From Acidimicrobiales bacterium (GTDB lineage Bacteria; Actinomycetota; Acidimicrobiia; Acidimicrobiales; Acidimicrobilacustridaceae), in the NCBI GenBank assembly GCA_030830565.1, contig JAURMR010000007.1, positions 1 to 42,865 of the forward strand: a DNA stretch of 42,865 bases, read 5' to 3'. The translations under genes and the position numbers were made by a program. Below the pieces are notes generated by a model. It had not been told where the DNA came from, did no database searches, and saw only the letters and a list, made by a program, of their open reading frames with translations. Each line of letters opens with the position of its first letter. Position 1 is the stretch's first letter. Positions 16,062-23,220 of this stretch are shown here, piece by piece.

Positions 16062-16134
16062 GAACATCCCTATCCTGCCCCATCGCGCCGCACCGAGGCG
16101 CCACGGCGTCCACGGCGCGGCCGAGCGCTGGTCG

Positions 16135-16140
16135 TAGGCT
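16135..16140 (+). promoter_or_regulatory. TAGGCT -10 box of the DUF4232 lipoprotein gene
   Basis: TAGGCT lies exactly 6 bases upstream of the GTG start at 16147, and there is no ribosome site between them. This fits a leaderless transcript. Confidence 0.45.
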
Positions 16141-16146
16141 GGCCCT

Positions 16147-16701
16147 GTGAAAAAAATTCTGCTGGTCACCATTGCCGCGCTGTCACTTCTCGCCCTCGGT
16201 TGCAGCAAGTCCGACAAGGCGAGTTCGTCGAGTTCCACCACCGCCTCCCCGACCACCACATCGGCAACGGCGTCGACATCGACCAGCGCGGCGCCGTCGC
16301 CTCGACTCTGCAACGCGTCGGCGCTGACCGGTCGTCTCGGGCCCAGTAGCGCCGGTGCTGGGCAGCTCTATCAGGCACTCACCCTCACGAACACCGGCGC
16401 AACCACGTGTGATCTGCGTGGATTCCCGGGTGTCTCGCTACTCGGCGCAGACGGCAAACAGGTCGGCCAACCCGCCTCGCGTGAGGGCGCCGAAGGGTCA
16501 ACCGTCGTGCTCGCTCCGGGTGAAAGCGCCACTTCAACGCTGCACACCACCACCCAAGGAATCGGTCCCTCCTGCGTCACCGGTGCCAGCGTGCTGGTCT
16601 ACCCACCTGACAACACCGCCACCCTCACCGTCTCCAGCGCGTTCACCGCGTGCGGCGGGTTCAGCGTCTCAACTCTCATCGCCGGCATTGGGGACAACTG
16701 A
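16147..16701 (+). CDS. DUF4232 lipoprotein
   Basis: The 184-residue protein has a lipoprotein signal with Leu-Ala-Leu-Gly-Cys (Cys19), then a Ser/Thr/Ala linker to about residue 52. A C-terminal beta-sandwich carries the DUF4232 marks: a Leu-Thr-Asn-Thr-Gly-Ala-Thr-Thr-Cys-Asp-Leu-Arg-Gly-Phe-Pro-Gly-Val motif, Leu-Ala-Pro-Gly and Val-Tyr-Pro-Pro-Asp. Four cysteines beyond the lipid Cys probably form two disulfides. It sits outside the membrane; the function of the family is unknown. The start is GTG. Its TGA overlaps the ATG of the next gene (TGATG), which suggests the two proteins act together at the membrane. Confidence 0.8.
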   Translation: MKKILLVTIAALSLLALGCSKSDKASSSSSTTASPTTTSATASTSTSAAPSPRLCNASALTGRLGPSSAGAGQLYQALTLTNTGATTCDLRGFPGVSLLGADGKQVGQPASREGAEGSTVVLAPGESATSTLHTTTQGIGPSCVTGASVLVYPPDNTATLTVSSAFTACGGFSVSTLIAGIGDN

Positions 16702-16955
16702 TGAGGAACATCCTCGCCCACGTCGTCCATAACGAAGAGACGATTGCCGACAAGTTGCTCCACCCACTGACTGGCTTCGACCACATCGCATCGATGGTTT
16801 TCGTTGCAACAGGCATCGTGTTGTTGTTTCTAGCTCTTCGTGGGCGTCGAGCAGCGACGACGGCTGGCACCGTAACCCGAGTTCGTTCAACCACATTCGT
16901 CGCTGGGTCGGCTGCACTTCTTGTGGCTTCGATCATCGCACTCTTCGCAATCTAA
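16701..16955 (+). CDS. Short HupE/UreJ-like two-helix membrane protein
   Basis: The 84-residue protein contains Leu-Leu-His-Pro-Leu-Thr-Gly-Phe-Asp-His-Ile-Ala-Ser-Met. This matches the HPxxGxDHxxxM motif that opens HupE/UreJ nickel-type permeases. Only two hydrophobic segments follow (about residues 29-47 and 63-83), against six or seven in full-length HupE/UreJ of about 200 residues, and no second half is encoded downstream. It may be a short family of its own or a degenerate remnant. The intact frame, the coupling to the lipoprotein and the clean stop favour a real short protein. Two His and one Asp are available for metal binding. Confidence 0.6.
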   Translation: MRNILAHVVHNEETIADKLLHPLTGFDHIASMVFVATGIVLLFLALRGRRAATTAGTVTRVRSTTFVAGSAALLVASIIALFAI

Positions 16956-16963
16956 AGACCGCA

Positions 16964-16988
16964 TAGGATCGTCAAACCACTACGATCC
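16964..16988. promoter_or_regulatory. TAGGAT -10-like box overlapped by an inverted repeat, upstream of the sulfatase
   Basis: TAGGAT at 16964-16969 overlaps the left arm of GGATCGT-N9-ACGATCC (16966-16972 and 16982-16988), a perfect 7-base inverted repeat. The sulfatase ATG is 29 bases further on. A repressor bound here would cover the promoter. It could instead be a weak hairpin after the HupE-like gene. Confidence 0.4.
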
Positions 16989-17017
16989 GGCCCCTGCGCC
17001 ATTCGCGAGGGGAACTA

Positions 17018-19324
17018 ATGAGCGTCAACGAAACTGCGGGGACCTATCCCAATTTTGGAGGGAAGGTCGGGCGAGTCTTCGCTACATCGGAGTCGTGGTG
17101 GCCGGAGCGCCCCAGCGCACCGGAGGGAGCTCCCAATGTCGTCGTGATCCTTTGCGACGACCTCGGCTATGCAGACACCTCGCCGTACGGAAGCGAAATC
17201 TCGACACCAACGGTCGAGCGACTGGCCGCAACTGGCCTGCAGTACACCGATTTTCATTCCACCCCGATGTGTTCTCCGACTCGGGCGGCGCTCCTCACGG
17301 GCATGAACCCGCATGCCGCAGGAGTCGGAACAGTGGCCCATTCGGATCCGGGCTTCCCTGGGTACGCCATGGAACTCGCTGACGACGTGATCACTCTTCC
17401 CGAAACGCTTCAAGCAAACGGCTACGCCACCTACATGGTCGGGAAATGGCATCTCGCAAAGGATTCAGATCAATCTGATGCTGGCCCGCGCCATTCGTGG
17501 CCATGCCAACGCGGCTTTGATCGCTTCTACGGATTTCTCGACGGTTTCACGAACTTACATCAACCCCATCGGCTTGTTCGGGACAACACGCCTGTCGAAA
17601 CCGACACCTATCCCGATGGCTATTACTTCACTGACGACATCACCGATGAAGCAATTGCAATGGTCAGGGCCGGCAAGGCTTCTGCTCCCGACCAACCCTT
17701 CTTCTTGTATGTCGCACACGGTGCAATTCATGCGCCGTTGCACGCAAAGGCAAAGGACATTGCTGCCCAGCAAGGTAACTATGACGGAGGCTGGGATGAA
17801 CTCCGACTTCGACGATTCGCTCGACAGAAGGAACTCAACGTCGTCGGCAACGACGTTGTTCTTGCACCCCGAAATTCGGAACTCAATAACGACGTCGATC
17901 CGTGGGATGACCTGACCGACATCCAGAAATCTCTCTATGCGCGCTACATGGAAGTGTTCGCCGCGATGGTCACAAACGTGGACGAGAACACTGGTCGCCT
18001 TCTCGATGCGCTCGATGAAATGGGCGAACTCGACAACACGATTGTCATATTTACCTCCGACAACGGGGCTTCTCGTGAAGGCGAGATGGTCGGTACGAGC
18101 GCATACATGGTGCATCTCACCGCCGGCGATGAAATCGAATCCGACTACGAGCGCATCGACCTCATCGGTGGCCCTCGAACCTCGCCCCATTACCCCAGGG
18201 GTTGGGCAATGGCCGGAAATACACCGTTCCGCCTTTACAAAATCAATACCCATGCAGGCGGCCACACCGTTCCGTTCCTGATTTCCTGGAAAAACGCTTC
18301 ATTCAGCAGCGGTGAATTGCGAACGCAGTACGCACATGTCTCGGACATTTTCCCAACACTCCTCGATCTGATTGGTATCGAAGCACCAACAACGCGAAAT
18401 GGCATCGCTGTCAAAGAGCGCACTGGTTCAAGTATGGCGACGACATTGCGTGAGGCAAGCGCTCCCCCACAGCGCACAGAAGCCCTCTACGAAATGATCG
18501 GACACCGTGGGTTTTACCGAGACGGATGGGAAGTTGTCACCCTCCATCAGCCATTTACGCCGTTTAGCGACAGCGAATGGGAGCTCTACAACCTCACCAA
18601 CGATCGCACCGAACTCAACAACTTGGCCGAATCCGAACCCGAGAAACTCGCCGAACTCATCGCCGCATGGAATGACGCTGCTTGGGACGGGCAAGTGTTT
18701 CCCCTCGATGAGGGAACGGGGCTCAAGTATGTCCTCCGTCCACCGCGCACCGAGATCTTTCAAGAACCTCTTTCGGTATGGCCGGGCACGCCGACGCTTG
18801 AACGCTGGCGTTCGCTGCAATTGATTTGGCTAAGTTCATTTCGCTTTGAAGCGCCAATCACCGTTTCCGAAAACTCTCTTGGAACGATCGCCGCCCATGG
18901 CGACCAAAGTGGCGGCTACGCGCTTTACCTGCTTGAGGATCGCAAACCAACACTCCTATTCAACGACGGACGCGGAACGATGACCTTGCTCGAAGGACCT
19001 TCTTTGGATACTGGCGATCACGTTGTCGAATGCGCATTCGACGCGATCGGCGGAAACACCTGGAAGCTCTCGCTCACCGTTGACGGCGTCTGCGTTGACG
19101 CGCATCCCGAAGTTCCGATGCTGTATGCGATGTCTCCGTTTGAAGGAATCAGTGTGGGACGAGATCCCCGATCGCCAGTGTGGTGGGAACGCTACGAAAC
19201 CCACGGTTCGTTCCATTACAACAGCCCGCAGGGAGCTGTTCGATGGATTCCCGGACCCAAGGCACCCGATCAGCCCGAAGACGTTGTTGGGCTGTTGCGC
19301 ATGATCGGTGCGAAATTCGAATAG
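17018..19324 (+). CDS. Arylsulfatase-type sulfatase, cytoplasmic
   Basis: The 768-residue type I sulfatase has Leu-Cys-Asp47-Asp48-Leu-Gly-Tyr metal ligands and the formylglycine motif Cys85-Ser-Pro-Thr-Arg89. It also has Gly-Lys-Trp-His-Leu, Thr-Ser-Asp-Asn-Gly, and a C-terminal beta-rich region of about 190 residues. Cys85 must be oxidised to formylglycine by a formylglycine-generating enzyme, which is not in this window. There is no signal peptide, as in mycobacterial AtsA-like enzymes of similar length. The enzyme thus removes sulfate from a substrate that has already entered the cell. GAGGGGA precedes the ATG. The next gene, MarR, is convergent. Confidence 0.92.
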   Translation: MSVNETAGTYPNFGGKVGRVFATSESWWPERPSAPEGAPNVVVILCDDLGYADTSPYGSEISTPTVERLAATGLQYTDFHSTPMCSPTRAALLTGMNPHAAGVGTVAHSDPGFPGYAMELADDVITLPETLQANGYATYMVGKWHLAKDSDQSDAGPRHSWPCQRGFDRFYGFLDGFTNLHQPHRLVRDNTPVETDTYPDGYYFTDDITDEAIAMVRAGKASAPDQPFFLYVAHGAIHAPLHAKAKDIAAQQGNYDGGWDELRLRRFARQKELNVVGNDVVLAPRNSELNNDVDPWDDLTDIQKSLYARYMEVFAAMVTNVDENTGRLLDALDEMGELDNTIVIFTSDNGASREGEMVGTSAYMVHLTAGDEIESDYERIDLIGGPRTSPHYPRGWAMAGNTPFRLYKINTHAGGHTVPFLISWKNASFSSGELRTQYAHVSDIFPTLLDLIGIEAPTTRNGIAVKERTGSSMATTLREASAPPQRTEALYEMIGHRGFYRDGWEVVTLHQPFTPFSDSEWELYNLTNDRTELNNLAESEPEKLAELIAAWNDAAWDGQVFPLDEGTGLKYVLRPPRTEIFQEPLSVWPGTPTLERWRSLQLIWLSSFRFEAPITVSENSLGTIAAHGDQSGGYALYLLEDRKPTLLFNDGRGTMTLLEGPSLDTGDHVVECAFDAIGGNTWKLSLTVDGVCVDAHPEVPMLYAMSPFEGISVGRDPRSPVWWERYETHGSFHYNSPQGAVRWIPGPKAPDQPEDVVGLLRMIGAKFE

Positions 19325-19337
19325 CGCCTGAGGCGAG

Positions 19338-19835
19338 TTATTGATCGACCATCTGCAGTTTTGCCGTTCCAGTTTGGACTGCATGAAGCGCCGCACTGAC
19401 ATTACGAAGTTGTGTGCGCGAGAGGTGATCAATGAATTGCCGACGAACTGTTGCAACGTGATCCGGAGCAACACTGCGCAATTTTTCGAATCCGACATCT
19501 GTCAACACCGCCATCATCACCCGTCGATCCTCCGAAGAGGGTTCACGAGTAACAAAGCCGTCACGCACCAGTCCGTCGAGACGACGCGTGAGTCCCGAAG
19601 GTGAAACGTGGAGTGCTCCGGCGAGATCGCACATCCGGAGTCGATGATCGGGCGTATCCGAGAGTCGAGCCAGAACGCCGTAATCACCGCTGGTAAGTCC
19701 ATGTGGCGCAAGGTCGTCTTCGATCGCCGACTGAATGGCCGCATTCACTTCGACCATCGCAAGCCATGTGACCATTTCATCGCTGTCGAGCCAACGCACG
19801 TCAGTTTCCGCACTACCGGAAGTTTCTGGAGACAT
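19338..19835 (-). CDS. MarR-family transcriptional regulator
   Basis: The 165-residue protein has a winged helix-turn-helix core. Leu-Arg-Met-Cys-Asp-Leu-Ala-Gly-Ala-Leu precedes a recognition helix with Ser-Pro-Ser-Gly-Leu-Thr-Arg-Arg, then a wing with Ser-Ser-Glu-Asp-Arg-Arg, all flanked by dimerisation helices. MarR proteins usually repress divergent genes and release DNA on binding a phenolic or lipophilic ligand. A TAGACT box lies 6 bases before the ATG at 19835 and there is no ribosome site, so the mRNA may be leaderless. It is divergent from yceI, with palindromes between them, and convergent with the sulfatase. Likely targets are itself and yceI. Confidence 0.88.
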   Translation of the reverse strand: MSPETSGSAETDVRWLDSDEMVTWLAMVEVNAAIQSAIEDDLAPHGLTSGDYGVLARLSDTPDHRLRMCDLAGALHVSPSGLTRRLDGLVRDGFVTREPSSEDRRVMMAVLTDVGFEKLRSVAPDHVATVRRQFIDHLSRTQLRNVSAALHAVQTGTAKLQMVDQ

Positions 19836-19841
19836 GTTTTC

Positions 19842-19847
19842 AGTCTA
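19842..19847 (-). promoter_or_regulatory. TAGACT -10 box of the marR gene
   Basis: On the minus strand TAGACT is followed by 6 bases and then the marR ATG. There is no Shine-Dalgarno sequence in the gap. Confidence 0.45.
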
Positions 19848-19866
19848 GCCCATGACCTCGCAATAG

Positions 19867-19907
19867 TTGCGAACGCAAGGAACTTGTGGAATACTTGCGG
19901 GCACAAG
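19867..19907. promoter_or_regulatory. Candidate MarR operators between marR and yceI
   Basis: TTGCG-AA-CGCAA (19867-19878) is a perfect inverted repeat. CTTGCGGGCACAAG (19894-19907) is a 14-base imperfect palindrome with 5 of 7 pairs. They are 27 bases apart centre to centre. The first lies 31 bases before the marR start and the second 23 bases before the yceI ATG. TTGC/GCAA half-sites are common in MarR operators. Confidence 0.5.
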
Positions 19908-19930
19908 GAATTCAACCCACAGGAGTCTCC

Positions 19931-20473
19931 ATGCCAAACCTCAACGATCTCACCCCTGGGATCTGGACTATCGATCCCAGCCATACCGCCGTCACATTCG
20001 TGGCCCGTCATCTCGTGATCACCAAGGTGCGCGGCAAGTTCGGCGAGGTCACTGGTGCCCTCACCATCGCTGACGACAAGCTCGCGTCAACCGTCGAAGC
20101 AACCATTGGCATGGCATCGGTCACGACTGGAGACGATGGTCGCGACGAACACCTCAAGAGCGCCGACTTCTTCGATGTTGAGACCTACCCGACCATGACA
20201 TTTGTCAGCACCAGCATTCGGGGCGATGGAGCCGAGTACGTCCTCACCGGAGATCTCACCATCAAGGGCGTATCGAAGTCGGTTGAACTTGACCTTGAAT
20301 TCGAAGGCGTCTCCCCTGATCCGTGGGGTGGCACCCGTGTCGGATTCAGTGCGACAGGTGAAATCAATCGCCGCGATTTCGGTCTCAACTTCGACGTCAA
20401 ACTCGATACTGGTGGCGCACTCGTCAGCGAGAAGATCAAGATTGAAATTGAGGCACAAGCGGTAAAGGCCTGA
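19931..20473 (+). CDS. YceI-family lipid-binding protein
   Basis: The 180-residue protein has the YceI lipocalin-like barrel pattern: Gly-Ile-Trp-Thr-Ile-Asp-Pro-Ser-His-Thr near the N-terminus, His-Leu-Lys-Ser-Ala-Asp-Phe-Phe-Asp, Tyr-Pro-Thr-Met-Thr-Phe, and a C-terminal Asn-Arg-Arg-Asp-Phe-Gly-Leu. Family members bind isoprenoid or lipid chains, such as polyprenyl quinones. There is no signal peptide, so it is cytoplasmic, unlike E. coli YceI. I chose the ATG at 19931 because AGGAG lies 5 bases upstream and the motif at Trp then begins the domain. It is probably under control of the divergent MarR. A strong terminator follows. Confidence 0.88.
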   Translation: MPNLNDLTPGIWTIDPSHTAVTFVARHLVITKVRGKFGEVTGALTIADDKLASTVEATIGMASVTTGDDGRDEHLKSADFFDVETYPTMTFVSTSIRGDGAEYVLTGDLTIKGVSKSVELDLEFEGVSPDPWGGTRVGFSATGEINRRDFGLNFDVKLDTGGALVSEKIKIEIEAQAVKA

Positions 20474-20497
20474 TCCGCACACTTCGCGCAGAACGCT

Positions 20498-20529
20498 AAG
20501 AGGGCCGACCCAAGCGGGTCGGCCCTCTT
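20498..20529. terminator. Strong hairpin terminator after yceI
   Basis: AAGAGGGCCGACCC and GGGTCGGCCCTCTT pair over 14 bp around an AAGC loop. It serves yceI and can also end the convergent P450 transcript. Confidence 0.85.
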
Positions 20530-20567
20530 CGCGTCGTTCCTCCCGCGACTCAGCAGCGCCCCACTTC

Positions 20568-21803
20568 CTAGGCAGGTGCAGCGATGCTGTCCCATTCGAT
20601 CGGGACATGGGCATATCCATCAATCAGATTCGAGTGCACCCGCGGATAAGTCTCGGGGTTTCCTACGAATCGCAGTCCCCGGAAACGAGTAAGAATTTCC
20701 TCGAACATGATGCGGCCTTCGATACGGGCCAGATTGGCGCCGAGGCAAAAATGCGGACCACCAGCGCCAAAGGCAACATGATCGTTCGGATTGCGACGTA
20801 CATCGATGGAATCTGGATTCTCAAAGGCACGTTCGTCGCGATTTGCTGAGGCGTACACCATGAGAACGCGCTCGCCCGCTTTGATCTGCTTTCCACCAAG
20901 TTCCGTATCGACCGATGCGGTTCGAGTGAAGTGAATCACTGGCGTGGAGAAACGAAGAAGTTCTTCGATCGCCGTCGGAACGATCGAAAGGTCGTTACGA
21001 ACAATGTCGTATTGGTCACGATTTTGAAGTAACGCGAGCGTTCCAGTGGTGATGAGATTTCGGGTCGTTTCTGACCCAGCGTTCTGCAGAAGCATGAAGA
21101 AAAGTTCAATCTGGAACGCTGTGAGCTTTTCGCCCTCAACCTCGGCGTGCAAAAGCACGCTCATGAGGTCGTCTCGAGGGTTGTCGGCTCGATCGGCACA
21201 CATTGCGTCGGCATACATGAACATGTCGGTCGCGGCTTGTCCGCGTTCCTCGGCCGTCACGCTCGGGTCAAAACCGAACGTCTTTTCCGTCCACTCGAAT
21301 ACCTGTGCGCGGTCGGCTTCGGGCACGCCCACCATGTCGGCGATCACGTGGAGCGGAAGCCACAACGCGAGATCGTGAACGAGGTCTGCGCTGGTGCGGT
21401 CCGAAAGTCCGTCGATAATTTCGTTCGTACGAGTTCGCAGCATGTCGCCTAACTGGGCAACTCGTTTCGGCGTGAAGCCTTTGTTGATGATCTTTCGCAA
21501 TTTCATGTGATCAGGAGCATCAAGGCTGATCATCAGCTGATCGCTGCCGGCCGACGCTGGGTCACTAATGCCGTCGTCCATGAACGGGTCGGGTGAATTG
21601 CGATAGGTCGCCGCGTCACGAGACACCTGCTGCACTTCGGCGAATCGAGTTACCACCCACAACTTTTCGCCGGGATAGGAAGGATGATCGAGACATGCGA
21701 CCGGATCATTGTCACGCAGCCACCGGTAGTAGTCATAGGGAACGCCGTGGGTGTAGGTGCTCGCTTCGTGCAGACGTGGTGCATCAACAAATGTGTCGGT
21801 CAT
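20568..21803 (-). CDS. Cytochrome P450
   Basis: The 411-residue P450 has the I-helix Ala-Gly-Ser-Glu-Thr-Thr, K-helix Glu-Leu-Leu-Arg, and the haem loop [11 protein letters not shown] with Cys353. The [10 protein letters not shown] context resembles the actinobacterial P450 group that includes sterol- and fatty-chain-oxidising CYP124/125/142, but a subfamily cannot be assigned by eye. The ATG at 21803 has AGAGGAG 6 bases upstream; an in-frame ATG 39 bases earlier has no such site. It follows the nitronate monooxygenase-like gene by 72 bases on the same strand and is probably in its operon. Confidence 0.92.
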   Translation of the reverse strand: MTDTFVDAPRLHEASTYTHGVPYDYYRWLRDNDPVACLDHPSYPGEKLWVVTRFAEVQQVSRDAATYRNSPDPFMDDGISDPASAGSDQLMISLDAPDHMKLRKIINKGFTPKRVAQLGDMLRTRTNEIIDGLSDRTSADLVHDLALWLPLHVIADMVGVPEADRAQVFEWTEKTFGFDPSVTAEERGQAATDMFMYADAMCADRADNPRDDLMSVLLHAEVEGEKLTAFQIELFFMLLQNAGSETTRNLITTGTLALLQNRDQYDIVRNDLSIVPTAIEELLRFSTPVIHFTRTASVDTELGGKQIKAGERVLMVYASANRDERAFENPDSIDVRRNPNDHVAFGAGGPHFCLGANLARIEGRIMFEEILTRFRGLRFVGNPETYPRVHSNLIDGYAHVPIEWDSIAAPA

Positions 21804-21875
21804 AGGGACTCCTCTAAAGTTTCCAACGATTGTGTCAGTCACGACCCGTCGAGGGTCCGCGACCAGGGCCTTTGG

Positions 21876-22997
21876 TCAGTCCCCGAGAATGGCAGCCATT
21901 CGTTCAGTGGTCTCAATCCATTCCTCGACCATCTCCCGCACGACATCTTTGGTCGGGCGCACCTTATTGAGACGACCCACAATCTGACCGACAGGAAAGC
22001 CAATTAATTCTCTGGTGCCGACACGCTGCGTTCGACGTCCGGCTTCTTGATGAAGGATTCCCTGCAATGGCATGGGCAGAGTCCCAGGAGATTCCGCGGA
22101 TTCCCATGCATCGGTCCAGGCGGTACGCAATTGTCGAGCCGGCTTACCCGTCATGGCCTTGGATCGGACGGTGTCACGCGATGTCGCGGCAAGCATGTTC
22201 TCAAGTGCTGCGGGGTTCGTGTCGGCTTCAGAAACCGTGAGCCACATTGAGCCGGTCCACGCACCTTGTGCACCAAGAGCGATTGCCGCGGCCATTTGCC
22301 GACCGGTGGCTATCCCGCCGGCAGCAAGAACAGGTACGTCAGGTCCGACTGCGTCGACGACCTCAGGCACAAGCACCATGGTCGAGATTTCGCCACAATG
22401 GCCGCCAGCTTCGGTGCCCTGAGCAACGATCACGTCGACACCGATCGCCACCTGACGCTCGGCATGGATCTTGGAACCCGCCAGTCCACCTACGAGAATT
22501 CCCGCCTCGTGGGCCCGTTCAATCACGTAGAGGGGTGGTGGCCCAAGAGCGTTCACGATCATCTTCACATTCGGATGATTGAGGCAGACCTCGACCTGAC
22601 TCGGCCCCATTGCATCGACATTGAGACCAGCAGCAGCCACCGGACCACCTTCAAGTTCGGGTGGCAGTTCAGGAACGTCGTAGCGAGCCAACAAGTCATC
22701 GACGAACTCTCGGTGTTGAGTCGGGATCATGGCGTCGAGTGACTCGAATGACGCGTCGTCTCCCCCGCCTTTGCCCACGTAATTCACCGGCATCGCAAAG
22801 TCGACGCCATAGGGCTTTCCGTTGACGTGTTCGTCGATCCATTTGAGTTCGATCTCAAGTTGCTCAGGACCAAAGGCGAGCGCACCGAGCACACCGAAAC
22901 CGCCAGCATTTGTCACGGCAGCCACAACATCGCGGCAATGAGAGAAAGCAAAAATCGGGAATTCGATGCCAAGGCGTTTGGCGATTGGCGTGCTCAT
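21876..22997 (-). CDS. Nitronate monooxygenase / 2-nitropropane dioxygenase-like flavoprotein
   Basis: The 373-residue TIM-barrel FMN protein has Ala-Gln-Gly-Thr-Glu-Ala-Gly-Gly-His-Cys-Gly (catalytic His region), Ala-Ala-Gly-Gly-Ile-Ala-Thr-Gly for phosphate binding, and Asn-Ala-Gly-Gly-Phe-Gly-Val-Leu near the N-terminus. The family includes nitronate monooxygenases and many enzymes of unknown substrate in actinobacterial steroid and lipid loci. AAAGGAGA just upstream fixes the ATG at 22997; the longer frame to 23099 lacks a site. It heads the operon with the P450 and is divergent from the alcohol dehydrogenase. Which reaction it performs here is open; oxidation or reduction of an unsaturated ring intermediate is possible. 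Confidence 0.87.
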   Translation of the reverse strand: MSTPIAKRLGIEFPIFAFSHCRDVVAAVTNAGGFGVLGALAFGPEQLEIELKWIDEHVNGKPYGVDFAMPVNYVGKGGGDDASFESLDAMIPTQHREFVDDLLARYDVPELPPELEGGPVAAAGLNVDAMGPSQVEVCLNHPNVKMIVNALGPPPLYVIERAHEAGILVGGLAGSKIHAERQVAIGVDVIVAQGTEAGGHCGEISTMVLVPEVVDAVGPDVPVLAAGGIATGRQMAAAIALGAQGAWTGSMWLTVSEADTNPAALENMLAATSRDTVRSKAMTGKPARQLRTAWTDAWESAESPGTLPMPLQGILHQEAGRRTQRVGTRELIGFPVGQIVGRLNKVRPTKDVVREMVEEWIETTERMAAILGD

Positions 22998-23131
22998 GGT
23001 TTCTCCTTTGATGCGTGGTCTGATGCTTGATCTGAACGCTTGTTTGGTACCTCGTTGGCGCTCGCATGTAACGTGCGACACAAGATTTTTAAACGCCAAA
23101 AAAGTGTAGCACGACGATTCCGCTCACCACT

Positions 23132-23145
23132 GTGTCAACTGGCAC
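23132..23145. promoter_or_regulatory. Imperfect palindrome in the divergent region of NMO and alcohol dehydrogenase
   Basis: GTGTCA-AC-TGGCAC is an inverted repeat with five of six pairs. It lies in the 223-base divergent region, between the two start codons. This is the largest intergenic region of the window, consistent with regulated transcription in both directions. The rest of it shows no gene. Confidence 0.35.
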
Positions 23146-23220
23146 GTTTCATGCGATCAAGGGCCTAGATTGCTAGGGCTGTGCCGACAGGCCAGCCCTT
23201 CGCCCTGACAAGGAGTTCCC

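Noticed and set aside
16026-16313. N-terminal extension of the acyl-CoA synthetase
   Set aside because: It lies opposite the signal peptide of the DUF4232 lipoprotein, and a GTG with AGGGGGA is present at 16025.
23134-23139. TTGACA on the minus strand as a -35 box for the nitronate monooxygenase-like gene
   Set aside because: The nearest -10-like sequence, TACACT, is 24 bases away, too far for a standard promoter.
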